From Algoriphagus taiwanensis (GTDB taxonomy: Bacteria; Bacteroidota; Bacteroidia; Cytophagales; Cyclobacteriaceae), in NCBI RefSeq assembly GCF_036245645.1, contig NZ_BTPE01000007.1:1-64000 (forward strand): DNA of 64,000 bases, written 5' to 3'. Shown piece by piece: positions 43,410-52,496 of this stretch. Position 1 is the first letter of the stretch, and every line of letters starts with the position of its first letter. The position numbers and the translations under genes were made by a program. The notes under the pieces were generated by a model. It made no database searches, had not been told where the DNA came from, and saw nothing but the letters and a program-made list of their open reading frames with translations.

Positions 43410-43834
43410 GATTTTAATTCCTTAACTTTTGAAGTAAATTTGTGTTGATACATTGGAAAGGTAGACTAACCCTACCACCTTTTCATCCATCAAACGCTTT
43501 CATTCTGCTTAAATTTCAATTTAGTAAAGTTTGACGTAGAAAGCTGTGAAATCCCTGCCAAAGTCCAATAAAACATGATCTACGGCCAAAAGGGATGAGA
43601 TGGACTCCCTTTGACGGGAAGTGAAAGGCAAGAAAAGTTACTTCAGGAATTCATATTTCTTCGAAAGAGCTCACCTACCTCCTCCAATGAATTGGGATTT
43701 ATTATTTATGAATCCTTCGATTAGTAGATTGAAAATAAAGACAGATCAAATCGAGTATGACCTAGTTGTTACCCACCGGAATGACTATTCACCATGCGAG
43801 ATTCTAGGTGACTGCTGAAAACATTTATAGACAC
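43410..43834. other. 425-bp intergenic region without a recognisable gene
   Basis: Between the divergent GH3 and mutL-cluster genes. It contains one open frame (43621-43818, GTG start, 65 codons) with no signal peptide, no family resemblance and no clear ribosome binding site. No terminator is needed here. A TAAATTTG (43433-43440) resembles a -7 element on the plus strand but is far from any gene. Confidence 0.5.
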
Positions 43835-44233
43835 ATGAAATTTCCTTCCATCTTCCGAACTTCAGCTCCACAGCGCTTCGATATCAAACCCAGATATTAT
43901 GATCCTGTCAAGGAAGAAATTGAGGAAAGAACCTCCCGGATCAAAAAAGAGCTACAGGAGGAAGGGCTGATCAGTGGAGAAAATGAAAATCCTATGGGCT
44001 ATGGGGCGGGTATTCGTGGGTCCTTTACCAATTATCGAGGAATCAAACAAAGGGATACCAGTCTGTTTAGCTCCACTGCCATGATCCGGACTCTGATCTT
44101 CTTTGGGTTAATCGCGGCTTCATTTGGATATATCTACATCGGACCTGAAATATTCACTTATCTCACCTACGGGGCAGTGATTGTAGGTGCTGTTTACTTT
44201 TTCTTTCGCATCAAAAAGCAAGGAAAAAGATGA
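43835..44233 (+). CDS. Small membrane protein upstream of mutL
   Basis: 132 aa from the ATG at 43835 (MKFPSIFRTSAPQRFDIKPRYYDPV). The N-terminal 80 residues are hydrophilic, with a Lys/Glu-rich helix (KEEIEERTSRIKKELQEE), followed by two transmembrane segments (about 88-106 and 110-126) and a basic end RIKKQGKR. It overlaps mutL by four bases (ATGA). Proteins of this type are often found next to mutL in Bacteroidota, but I do not know a function. A role in the mismatch-repair cluster is not implied. Confidence 0.75.
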   Translation: MKFPSIFRTSAPQRFDIKPRYYDPVKEEIEERTSRIKKELQEEGLISGENENPMGYGAGIRGSFTNYRGIKQRDTSLFSSTAMIRTLIFFGLIAASFGYIYIGPEIFTYLTYGAVIVGAVYFFFRIKKQGKR

Positions 44234-46074
44234 ACAATGTCATCCAGCTCCTTCCGGATGCCATAGCCAATCAGATTGCTGCAGGTGAAGTCGTCCAACG
44301 ACCCGCCTCCGCACTCAAGGAATTATTGGAAAATGCCATTGACGCAGGAGCTTCCCATATTCAGGTTTTGATCAAAGATGCGGGCAAACAACTCGTCCAA
44401 GTCATTGACAACGGGAAGGGCATGTCCCCGACCGACGCCCGGATGAGTTTTGAGCGGCATGCCACTTCCAAAATCCGAACTTCCCAAGACCTCTTTGCCA
44501 TTCGGACCTTTGGGTTTCGTGGGGAAGCCTTAGCCTCCATTGCTGCGGTGGCACAAGTGGAAATGAAAACCAGGCAGGCCGATTCCGAGCTGGGTACGCT
44601 TATCCAAATCGACGGATCTGAAGTCAAAAAACAGGAACCGGTGGCAGCCCCTGTGGGTACCTCCATTTCCATGAGAAACCTGTTTTTCAATGTCCCTGCA
44701 CGAAGAAACTTTCTCAAATCCAACCCGGTGGAGATGCGCCACTTGGTGGAAGAGTTCCAAAGAGTGGCTTTATCCTATCCAGAAGTGGCTTTTACCCTGT
44801 ATCAGCAGGATTTGGAAACTTACAATCTTCCGAGTGGCAAACTCAGTCAGCGGATTGTGGGTCTTTTTGGCAAATCCTATCAGGGTCAGCTTGTTCCCTG
44901 TGAAGAACTCACTCCCCATCTCAATGTAAAAGGGTACATCGGCAAACCCGAAAGTGCCAAAAAAACCCGGGGAGAGCAGTTTTTCTTTGTAAACAACCGA
45001 TACATCAAAAGCTCCTATCTGAGTCATGCAGTCAGTTCAGCATTCGAGGGCCTGATTCAGGCAGATCAGCATCCCTTCTATGTGCTCTTTTTGGACATTG
45101 ATCCGGCACACATCGACATCAATGTGCATCCAACCAAGACCGAAATCAAGTTTGATGACGAACGGACAGTCTATGCGGTGATCCGCTCAGCGGTCAAGCA
45201 GGCCTTGGGTGCTCATCACGTGGCCCCATCTCTGGATTTCAGCATGGATGTGAATTTTCAGGAAAATTGGACCAATGACCCGGAAAAGAAAGCCCAAGTG
45301 GACCGGGAATACAGCTACAAGACATTCAATACCCCGGAATTCAAAAAATCTTCCGTGTCAGGATGGGAGCGCTTGTTTGAAGGAAATTTATCTTCCACTC
45401 CTAGTCCAAGCCAGCCTAAAGACGAGGGGGAAACAGAAATCCTGACTTTCCCTAGCCGGGCGTCCATGGACGAACCCAGATTCATGATTGTACCGCAGGA
45501 AGCTGAATCCACCGGAACTACCTTTCAGGTGGAGCAGAGCTATATCGTGGCTCAAATGTCCACGGGTTTGATGATTTTGGATCAGCAATCTGCCCATGAG
45601 CGGATTCTCTATGAGCGGTATCTCAAAAATATCCAAACTGCCAAAGGAGCTTCCCAGCAGTGTCTTTTCCCTGCCACAGTCCAGCTAAATCCCTCTGATT
45701 ATGCCTTGGTGATGGATATGGTGGATGAACTTCACAGCTTGGGATTTATGGTAGAGCCCTTTGGAAAGGATACCTTCCTAATCCAGGGAGTACCTGCAGA
45801 TGTGACAGTGAAAAACGAAAAGGACCTGTTCGAAGGCCTATTGGAACAGTTCAAGAATTTCAAAAATGAGCTTTCTCTGGACAAAAGAGAAAACCTTGCC
45901 CGGTCTCTTTCCCGTAGATCATCGATCAAGAAAGGACAAAAACTTACTCCTCAAGAAATGGAAAATCTGGTTGGGCAGCTTTTTGCCTGCCAAAATCCAA
46001 ACTATTCGCCGGCAGGGAACAAAACTTTTGTCAAATTGGATTTAAATAGCATACATTCTTTTTTCGGAAAATAA
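44230..46074 (+). CDS. mutL: DNA mismatch repair protein MutL
   Basis: 614 aa. N-terminal GHKL ATPase domain: ELLENAIDAGASHI (about 31-44), DNGKGM, TFGFRGEALASI, and GTSISMRNLFFNVPARRNFLK (two blocks). The C-terminal dimerisation domain keeps acidic residues of the endonuclease-type motif in DQQSAHERILYE but with Gln-Ser in place of His-Ala, and the usual CPHGRP motif is replaced by CQNPNYSPAG, so endonuclease activity is uncertain. It couples MutS recognition to downstream repair. It is coupled to the upstream membrane gene and is followed 1 bp later by a rhomboid gene. Confidence 0.96.
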   Translation: MNNVIQLLPDAIANQIAAGEVVQRPASALKELLENAIDAGASHIQVLIKDAGKQLVQVIDNGKGMSPTDARMSFERHATSKIRTSQDLFAIRTFGFRGEALASIAAVAQVEMKTRQADSELGTLIQIDGSEVKKQEPVAAPVGTSISMRNLFFNVPARRNFLKSNPVEMRHLVEEFQRVALSYPEVAFTLYQQDLETYNLPSGKLSQRIVGLFGKSYQGQLVPCEELTPHLNVKGYIGKPESAKKTRGEQFFFVNNRYIKSSYLSHAVSSAFEGLIQADQHPFYVLFLDIDPAHIDINVHPTKTEIKFDDERTVYAVIRSAVKQALGAHHVAPSLDFSMDVNFQENWTNDPEKKAQVDREYSYKTFNTPEFKKSSVSGWERLFEGNLSSTPSPSQPKDEGETEILTFPSRASMDEPRFMIVPQEAESTGTTFQVEQSYIVAQMSTGLMILDQQSAHERILYERYLKNIQTAKGASQQCLFPATVQLNPSDYALVMDMVDELHSLGFMVEPFGKDTFLIQGVPADVTVKNEKDLFEGLLEQFKNFKNELSLDKRENLARSLSRRSSIKKGQKLTPQEMENLVGQLFACQNPNYSPAGNKTFVKLDLNSIHSFFGK

Positions 46075-46075
46075 C

Positions 46076-46867
46076 ATGTTCAGAAATATCACACCGGTAG
46101 TCCAAAATCTCCTCCTGATCAACGTGGTTGTCTTCTTGGTGGCGAGTTTTATCCTTCCGGCCCTCAATCAGTGGTTTGCCTTGTTCAATATCCAAAGCGA
46201 ATATTTCAAACCTTTCCAGTTTTTGACCTACATGTTTATGCATGCTGACTTCTGGCACTTGTTCAGCAATATGTTTGGTCTTCTGATTTTCGGACCGCTG
46301 CTGGAGCAGTTTTTGGGACCCAAAAAACTGTTTACCCTTTGGATGGTCTGTGGAGTAGGTGCCGGGGTACTTTATACCGGATACAGCGTTTATCAATACA
46401 AGTCTCTGGAAAGCAAAGTTTTGACCTTTGAAGCCAATCCCGATCCGGAATATTTCAATAAGCTGGTGGTTCAAAACAGAGGGTATTTCTCCCCGGAGGT
46501 TTTTGACTTTGTCGATGCCTATAGCAGAAATCCCAATGATCCGGTCTATGTAGAACGGGCCGAAAAAACCCTTCAGGCTATCCTTAGACTGAATGTCAAT
46601 CAGCCCATGGTCGGAGCTTCCGGAGCTTTGTTTGGAATTTTGATTGCCTTTGCGATGCTTTTTCCCAACACCCAGCTCTTTCTGCTCTTTCCGCCTATGC
46701 CGATCAAGGCCAAGTATCTGGTCGGGGCTTATGCCGTATATACCATTTACAACGTTATGGTGAACAACCCTACGGATAATGTGGCCCATTTTGCCCACCT
46801 GAGTGGCCTGATTATCGGGGCAGTGTTGGTTTACAACTGGAAAAAAGACAGAAACAGTTTTTATTGA
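46076..46867 (+). CDS. Rhomboid-family intramembrane serine protease, copy 1
   Basis: 263 aa, about six transmembrane segments. The conserved HADFWHLFSNMFGLLIFGP loop-helix and the catalytic GASGALFG (Ser) and VAHFAHLSGL (His) motifs are present, so the Ser-His dyad is intact. Between the helix after LFGPLLEQFLG and the catalytic Ser helix lies a long insert of about 75 residues (YQYKSLESKVLTFEANPD onwards) not found in copy 2, perhaps a periplasmic or cytosolic loop. It cleaves transmembrane substrates; the substrate is unknown. It starts 1 bp after mutL and 1 bp before copy 2. Confidence 0.92.
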   Translation: MFRNITPVVQNLLLINVVVFLVASFILPALNQWFALFNIQSEYFKPFQFLTYMFMHADFWHLFSNMFGLLIFGPLLEQFLGPKKLFTLWMVCGVGAGVLYTGYSVYQYKSLESKVLTFEANPDPEYFNKLVVQNRGYFSPEVFDFVDAYSRNPNDPVYVERAEKTLQAILRLNVNQPMVGASGALFGILIAFAMLFPNTQLFLLFPPMPIKAKYLVGAYAVYTIYNVMVNNPTDNVAHFAHLSGLIIGAVLVYNWKKDRNSFY

Positions 46868-46868
46868 T

Positions 46869-47807
46869 ATGTACGGTAGCTTTTGGGAAAATCTGAGGAA
46901 CGCCTTCCGGCACAGTGACAACAGCCTTTATAAGCTGATCGCGATCAATTTGATCGTGTTTTTTACCCTGTTGATCAGCCGGGTGATTTTGACTATTGGT
47001 GGATTGGGAGAGCTGTACCGAGCCGGACTAAGCTGGCTGATGATGCCGGCTTCTTTGGAAAAATTGGCTTTCCAGCCCTGGACTCCCCTCACCTACATGT
47101 TCCTTCACGAAGGGGTATTCCATATCCTCTTCAATATGCTTTTTCTGTATTGGTTTGGGATGGTCGTTCATCAATACTTAGGAAGTCGGAAACTGGCCAA
47201 CCTCTACATCTTGGGTGGCTTATTCGGCGCTGTTTTTTACGTTTTGATTTACAATCTTTCCCCCTATTTCAATGACTCGGTGAGCTCATCCATGATGCTG
47301 GGAGCAAGTGCCGGAGTATTTGGAGTGGTAGTAGGGGCGGCTACATTGGCACCAAATACCACCTTTTTCCTGATTTTGATCGGCCCTGTTAAGATCGTCT
47401 ACATCGCTGCATTTTATGTAATTCTTTCTTTTGCCAATTCCATCGGGGCTAATGCAGGCGGAGAAATCGCCCACTTGGGAGGAGCGCTTTTGGGGTACCT
47501 CTATGTGGTGCAGCTTCGCAAAGGAAATGATTGGGGGAAACCGGTACAGAAAGTGGGTATCTTCTTCGAAAACCTCCTTTCCGGAAGAAGAAACAAGGTC
47601 AAAGTCAGCTATCGCAAAGCAAAAACAACTTCGAGTGGAGGGGGATTTTCAGGTTTTGGAACTGCTAAAAAAGGGACAAGCGGACCTAAGACAGAAGAAA
47701 CCAGCCAAGAAGAAATCGACCGGATTTTGGACAAAATCGCAGAAAAAGGCTACGATGCTTTGACCAAAGAGGAAAAAAGGAAGCTATTTGAGTTTAGTAA
47801 AAAGTAA
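46869..47807 (+). CDS. Rhomboid-family intramembrane serine protease, copy 2
   Basis: 312 aa. Six hydrophobic segments with HEGVFHILFNMLFLYWFG, catalytic Ser in GASAGVFG and catalytic His in EIAHLGGALLGY. It differs from copy 1 in lacking the central insert and having a C-terminal cytosolic tail (about 220-312): a basic Gly/Ser-rich linker and then a short helical domain EEIDRILDKIAEKGYDALTKEE, conserved in Bacteroidota rhomboids and perhaps a regulatory tail. It is the last gene of the mutL cluster, with a tandem array and no hairpin terminator after it. Confidence 0.9.
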   Translation: MYGSFWENLRNAFRHSDNSLYKLIAINLIVFFTLLISRVILTIGGLGELYRAGLSWLMMPASLEKLAFQPWTPLTYMFLHEGVFHILFNMLFLYWFGMVVHQYLGSRKLANLYILGGLFGAVFYVLIYNLSPYFNDSVSSSMMLGASAGVFGVVVGAATLAPNTTFFLILIGPVKIVYIAAFYVILSFANSIGANAGGEIAHLGGALLGYLYVVQLRKGNDWGKPVQKVGIFFENLLSGRRNKVKVSYRKAKTTSSGGGFSGFGTAKKGTSGPKTEETSQEEIDRILDKIAEKGYDALTKEEKRKLFEFSKK

Positions 47808-47815
47808 ATCAATAA

Positions 47816-47995
47816 CAGATAGAAATACACTCCGCTTCGCTCCGTGAAATGCAGTTGAAATAGTATTGGTCTGCTACATTTAGAAAAGAGGTATTTCTAC
47901 TGTATTTCTACTGTATTTCTACTGTATTTCTACTGTATTTCTACTGTATTTCTACTGTATTTCTACTGTATTTCTACTGTATTTCTACTGTATTT
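47816..47995. repeat. 11-bp tandem repeat array with a nearby inverted near-copy
   Basis: The unit TATTTCTACTG repeats nine times without a mismatch (47892-47990) and ends in a partial unit that touches the ddl stop codon. An inverted near-copy with one extra base lies at 47816-47829 (CAGATAGAAATACA on the plus strand), about 62 bp upstream of the array. The array is in the untranslated gap between the convergent rhomboid and ddl genes. The unit is not a multiple of 3. It is not a CRISPR: there are no spacers. Confidence 0.9.
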
Positions 47996-47996
47996 T

Positions 47997-48983
47997 TCAC
48001 CCAAACATCTCCTCAATCAACTGGGTATAAAAGTCCCTGACTTCCATCCCAATCGCCCGAACCTGCTGAGAGATTAAGCTGGTTTCGGTTTGTCCAGGAA
48101 CGGTGTTGATCTCGATAAAATAGAACTTGCCCGTCTCGTGCTGCAGAAAATAATCGATGCGCACAGCCCCCTTGCAATTCAGCTTTTCATAAACCTTGGT
48201 CACAATCCGACCGACTCGCTCCACTTCCTCTTCATTCATCCGTCCGGGCGTAATTTCCTCGGTAACTCCAGGAATGTACTTGGCTTCATAATCAAAAAAC
48301 TCTTTGCTGCTGACGATCTCGGTAGCAGGCAAAACGGTGATTTCTCCTTTTCCCTTGAAAACTCCAATCGAGAACTCCCGGCCGCTCACAAACTCTTCCA
48401 CCAATACCTGTTTGTCTTCTGCAAAGGCCTTTTCCAAAGCCTCCGGCAATTCTTCCCGGGTTTTCACCTTACTCATTCCGATCGAGCTTCCTCCGTTATT
48501 CGGTTTGATAAAAAGGGGAAGAGTAAGCTCGGATTGAATTTTTGAAGCATTGGCAGGGGAGTTTTCAAACAGCTGAATGGACTTGGCCACGTTTAGTTCG
48601 GGAATGTCCTGCACGATGGCCTTGGTGTAGCCCTTGTTCATCGTGATCGCCGAGGTCAGCTGATCGCAGGTCGTGTAGGGGATTCCCAGCATATCGAAGT
48701 AGCCGGCCAATTTTCCATCTTCTCCCGGAGAACCATGGAGGATATTGAATACCCCGTCAAACTTGATTTTTTCATCCCCAATAGAAATACTGAAGTCATT
48801 CAAATCCACCGGAATCTTCTCTCCGGAAGCGCAGATAAAATGCCAATCTCCGGGATAAATCAGAATCTTGTAGACATCATACCGATCCCGATCGATGGTT
48901 TTTTCGACGACAGCGGCACTTTTGAGTGAAATGACGGACTCACCGGTAAATCCACCGGTAACCAAGGCAATTTTCTTCTTCAT
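47997..48983 (-). CDS. ddl: D-alanine--D-alanine ligase
   Basis: 328 aa from the ATG at 48983 (MKKKIALVTGGFTGE); the frame extends 17 codons further without homology. A cytosolic ATP-grasp enzyme that makes the D-Ala-D-Ala dipeptide of peptidoglycan. The N-terminal GGFTGESVISLKSA is the Ddl signature, PLFIKPNNGGSSIGMSKV is the ATP-binding loop, and RIDYFLQHETGKFYFIEIN with TVPGQT holds the metal-binding Glu/Asn residues. All key blocks are present. Its 3' end abuts an 11-bp tandem array. Confidence 0.95.
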   Translation of the reverse strand: MKKKIALVTGGFTGESVISLKSAAVVEKTIDRDRYDVYKILIYPGDWHFICASGEKIPVDLNDFSISIGDEKIKFDGVFNILHGSPGEDGKLAGYFDMLGIPYTTCDQLTSAITMNKGYTKAIVQDIPELNVAKSIQLFENSPANASKIQSELTLPLFIKPNNGGSSIGMSKVKTREELPEALEKAFAEDKQVLVEEFVSGREFSIGVFKGKGEITVLPATEIVSSKEFFDYEAKYIPGVTEEITPGRMNEEEVERVGRIVTKVYEKLNCKGAVRIDYFLQHETGKFYFIEINTVPGQTETSLISQQVRAIGMEVRDFYTQLIEEMFG

Positions 48984-49109
48984 AGCGGGGAAAAATCTAA
49001 GTACGAAATAGCTAATTTTCCGTTTACCCTCCAAGGGTTTCCATTGGGTCCTCCCGTTTTATATATTCGCCCACATTTCAGAAAAGAATTTTACCCAAAT
49101 CGATAAAAT

Positions 49110-51296
49110 ATGATTAGAAGTTGGAAAGTGCTCAGCCTCGCTTGGATTGCAGTGATCGGAATGGCTCTCAGCACACAGGCCCAAAGCCTGAAAAAAGTAA
49201 TGCTGGAAGATGTCTTCAAAAAAGGCTCTTTCAATCAAAAGTCCGTCTATGGCATCAACTGGATGAAAGACGGGCAATTTTACAGTTCACTCGTACAACG
49301 TGGCGGAGCTCCCGCAGTCGTTAAAATCAATCTGGCCACCGGTGAAGAAGCCGGAGTCCTTTTGGATGGCGCGAAGTTGGGTGTGAATTTTTCCAGCTAC
49401 TCCTTCAATGCGGATGAATCCAAGGCACTGATCGCCACAGACGTGGAATCCATCTACCGCCGATCCTCCAAGGGGGTTTTCTATGTGGTGGATTTGGCCA
49501 CAGGAGAAAAGCAACAACTGATGAACGGAGAGAAAATCTCCTACGCCACTCTTTCTCCAGACAATGACAAGGTAGCTTTTGTCCAAAACAACAACCTGTT
49601 TATGGTCGAATTGGCCAGCGACAAACTCACTCAAATCACCTCCGACGGGGAATGGAACAAAATCATCAACGGATCGGCAGACTGGGTGTATGAAGAGGAA
49701 TTTTCCATGGCTCAGGCTTTCAAATGGTCTCCAGACGGCAAAAAGATCGCCTTTATCCGATTTGACGAGACCCAAGTACCGGAATTCAATATGCAGACTT
49801 GGGGACCGCTTTATCCTCAGGATTACAAATTCAAATACCCGAAAGCGGGAGAAAAAAATTCCATCGTCAGCATTCATGTCTATGATTTGGCAACTGCCCA
49901 AACCCAGAAAGTTGATGCCGGAACTGAAACGGATATCTACCTGCCAAGAATCTATTGGACTCAGGATGCAAACACTCTGGCCTTTATCCGAATGAATCGC
50001 CTGCAAAATCAGCTAGACCTGTTCCATGCCAATGCGAGCACTGGAGAAAGCAAGCTCATCGTCTCTGAGACAGCCAAAACCTATGTGGACTTGGACTACA
50101 ACGACGATCTCCAATACCTCAGCGATGGAAAGACCTTTATCCGTACTTCCGAGCAGGACGGCTTCAAGCATATCTACCATCACAATCTGGATGGATCTCT
50201 GATTCGTCAGATCACTTCCGGCAACTGGGAAGTGACTTCCATGGTGGGAATCGATGAAAAAGCTAAAAAACTCTATTTCATTTCCACAGAAGCCTCCCCT
50301 CTGGAGCGCAATTTCTATGTGATTAACCTAGACGGGAAAAGCAAGAAAATCCTGACTCCTGCCAAGGGTAGCCACACCATCAACATGAGTCCGGACCACA
50401 AGTTTTTCATAGATTACTATTCGACTTCGGATACTCCCGTCAAGGTGACATTAAATGATGCCGCTGGAAAAGAACTGAAAGTTTTGGAAGACAATCAGGC
50501 CTTGAAGGATCGTTTGACTAGTTTTGCTTTGGGTAAAAAAGAATTTTTCACCTTCCCAACGGTAGATGGCACTGAGCTGAATGGCTATATCATCAAGCCG
50601 GCAGACTTTGATCCAAACAAGAAATATCCTGTGCTGATGTATGTCTATGGAGGCCCTGGCTCTCAGAATGTCCTGAATTCCTGGGGAGGAACCCGCGACT
50701 TCTGGCATCAGGCCTTGGCTGCGGAGGGAATCATCGTCGCCTGCGTGGACAATCGCGGAACTGGTGCGAGAGGAAGAGATTTCAAGCACGCTACCTACGC
50801 CAATCTAGGCAAGCTGGAAACAATCGATCAGATCGAGGGAGCCAAGCATTTTGCAAAAATGCCTTTTGTGGATCCATCCCGAATCGGAATCTGGGGTTGG
50901 TCCTATGGAGGCTATATGTCCTCGCTTTCTCTAATGATCGGAAATGAGGTTTTCAAAACTGCCATCGCTGTAGCGCCTGTGACGACTTGGAGATATTATG
51001 ACACGATCTACACCGAGCGCTATCTGCAAACTCCTCAGCTCAACCCTGCAGGATACGACGACAACAGCCCGATCACGCATGTGAACAAGCTGAAAGGCAA
51101 CTTCCTCCTCATTCATGGCACCGGAGATGACAATGTACATTTCCAAAACTCAGTAGACTTGGTGGATGCATTGATCAAAGCTGATAAGCAGTTTGAGACG
51201 TTTTATTATCCCAACCGAAACCATGGCATCTACGGAGGCAATACCACTTGGCATTTGTACACCCAGATGACCGATTTCTTGAAGAGAAAGTTGTAA
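49110..51296 (+). CDS. S9B dipeptidyl peptidase IV
   Basis: 728 aa with a signal peptide (KVLSLAWIAVIGMALSTQAQ), so periplasmic or secreted. The N-terminal beta-propeller carries the DPP-IV double-Glu motif WVYEEEF (about 190-196) that anchors the substrate N-terminus. The C-terminal alpha/beta hydrolase has nucleophile Ser598 in GWSYGGY, Asp673 in GTGDDNVH and His705 in NRNHGIYGG. It releases X-Pro or X-Ala dipeptides from peptide N-termini. It stands alone with its own terminator. Confidence 0.95.
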   Translation: MIRSWKVLSLAWIAVIGMALSTQAQSLKKVMLEDVFKKGSFNQKSVYGINWMKDGQFYSSLVQRGGAPAVVKINLATGEEAGVLLDGAKLGVNFSSYSFNADESKALIATDVESIYRRSSKGVFYVVDLATGEKQQLMNGEKISYATLSPDNDKVAFVQNNNLFMVELASDKLTQITSDGEWNKIINGSADWVYEEEFSMAQAFKWSPDGKKIAFIRFDETQVPEFNMQTWGPLYPQDYKFKYPKAGEKNSIVSIHVYDLATAQTQKVDAGTETDIYLPRIYWTQDANTLAFIRMNRLQNQLDLFHANASTGESKLIVSETAKTYVDLDYNDDLQYLSDGKTFIRTSEQDGFKHIYHHNLDGSLIRQITSGNWEVTSMVGIDEKAKKLYFISTEASPLERNFYVINLDGKSKKILTPAKGSHTINMSPDHKFFIDYYSTSDTPVKVTLNDAAGKELKVLEDNQALKDRLTSFALGKKEFFTFPTVDGTELNGYIIKPADFDPNKKYPVLMYVYGGPGSQNVLNSWGGTRDFWHQALAAEGIIVACVDNRGTGARGRDFKHATYANLGKLETIDQIEGAKHFAKMPFVDPSRIGIWGWSYGGYMSSLSLMIGNEVFKTAIAVAPVTTWRYYDTIYTERYLQTPQLNPAGYDDNSPITHVNKLKGNFLLIHGTGDDNVHFQNSVDLVDALIKADKQFETFYYPNRNHGIYGGNTTWHLYTQMTDFLKRKL

Positions 51297-51316
51297 AAAC
51301 CTCCCGATTCAAAACA

Positions 51317-51350
51317 AAAAACCGCAGGATGAAAATTCTGCGGTTTTTTG
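51317..51350 (+). terminator. Terminator after DPP-IV
   Basis: A 9-bp stem (51319-51327 with 51338-51345 approx.) with an A-rich loop and six T residues on the plus strand. Confidence 0.87.
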
Positions 51351-51417
51351 TTGTAGCGCTAGCTGAGAACTAAACGTCCTGACTCAAAATACTTTTTCTT
51401 AACCAAAATCAGCCTTT

Positions 51418-52179
51418 ATGAAATATGCTTTGAAAATTTTCCCGACACTGCTTTTATGCTTTATCCTTTTCTCTTGCCAAGACAATGAAGAACCTGAAAA
51501 CCTAATTGATCAAGTGGGGTTTGAGGGGACTCTGCCTGATGGCGAAACCTCAAGCTTTGAAAGCAACTTTGAGGCAGAAAACACTCCAATTGTGTTTAAT
51601 TTCCGAACCGGCGCAGATGGAAATGGAACCATTTACCAAGGTAATGTGGTCACCCATCTAATGAAAATTAAAGAACCTACTAGGGGTTTTGAGATATACA
51701 TAAGACTTCCTGAGTTGAAATGGTCCGATCAAGCCACAAGCGAGTTTAATTCCAAATTCGTCTTTGAAGAAATCTATTCTTTTGACAAAGTGAAGGAGGT
51801 TTTGGAAGTAGGGGAAAAGAAAATAAACGTGATAGATTTCAACTACAATAAGGAGGATTTTGGAGCCGTGCCAGATTTTATTCAGGTTTATTATGTTCCA
51901 AATGGAGCCGAAAGACCTTTTGAGTCAGGGCTGTACAATCCTTTCTTTCATGAAGGAAAATATGAAATACCAACTGACAACTACCTTCGAGTAATAAACC
52001 AAAGAGAGGGAACTTTTATCAATGACAAAGGAGAGCAAAAACGTCTGCTGCTTGTAGAATTTGAACTTAAAATCCAGATGTACGAGATGGTAAACGGAGA
52101 AGGTTATGTATTTCGGGAGCCTTTGGAGGGGAAACTAAGAATGGCTTTCCGAGAGGACATTCCAGATTGGGCGAGGTAA
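51418..52179 (+). CDS. Lipoprotein of unknown function
   Basis: 253 aa. The lipoprotein signal ends LFSC (Cys20) and is followed by an acidic linker (QDNEEPEN). The mature part is mostly beta strand with charged turns and no Cys apart from the lipid anchor. Blocks such as IYIRLPELKW, VIDFNYNKEDFGAV and LLVEFELKIQMYEM suggest a small beta-sandwich. No family is recognised. The stop codon touches the stop codon of the opposite-strand neighbour with no bases between, so there is no room for a terminator. Confidence 0.75.
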   Translation: MKYALKIFPTLLLCFILFSCQDNEEPENLIDQVGFEGTLPDGETSSFESNFEAENTPIVFNFRTGADGNGTIYQGNVVTHLMKIKEPTRGFEIYIRLPELKWSDQATSEFNSKFVFEEIYSFDKVKEVLEVGEKKINVIDFNYNKEDFGAVPDFIQVYYVPNGAERPFESGLYNPFFHEGKYEIPTDNYLRVINQREGTFINDKGEQKRLLLVEFELKIQMYEMVNGEGYVFREPLEGKLRMAFREDIPDWAR

Positions 52180-52419
52180 TCAATCAATCTTAATCTGATC
52201 CAGATAGAATTTCATCCGACTGTGATCTCTCGGCAAAAAGTCAATTTTGTCAATTTTATCCTCTTTGTGGTTGTAAAAAACCTCCACGTATTCATCTTCC
52301 AACAAATACAAGTTGACCTTGTGCCGGTAGTACCGAATGCCCACCACAAAAGTACCCTCTAGATAGAGGGTTTTGATCTTTTGAAAGAGAGGCAACTGAT
52401 TGAATTCTTCCCGGCTCAT
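52180..52419 (-). CDS. Small conserved protein of unknown function
   Basis: 79 aa from the ATG at 52419 (MSREEFNQLPLFQKIKTL), a start that removes an unrelated N-terminal extension. Soluble and highly charged, with a predicted beta-rich core (FVVGIRYYRHKVNLYLLED, YVEVFYNHKEDKIDKIDFL). No signal peptide, membrane segment or catalytic motif. It resembles small Bacteroidota proteins of unknown role. It is convergent with the lipoprotein gene with zero spacing. Confidence 0.68.
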   Translation of the reverse strand: MSREEFNQLPLFQKIKTLYLEGTFVVGIRYYRHKVNLYLLEDEYVEVFYNHKEDKIDKIDFLPRDHSRMKFYLDQIKID

Positions 52420-52496
52420 GAATTGGCATTTCTGAGAAAGACATGAAAATACCCATTTTGGTTGGCTTTTTCTCAAAAAATCTACGCACAGGCATC

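Noticed and set aside
43621..43818. 65-codon open frame in the gap before the mutL cluster
   Set aside because: GTG start, no ribosome binding site, no signal peptide and no conserved motif. Kept as intergenic.
46031..46921. 296-codon minus-strand open frame across the mutL end and rhomboid copy 1
   Set aside because: It covers the catalytic motifs of a clear rhomboid on the other strand; a shadow frame.
47892..47995. CRISPR array
   Set aside because: Repeats are 11 bp, head to tail with no spacers, and no cas genes are in the window.
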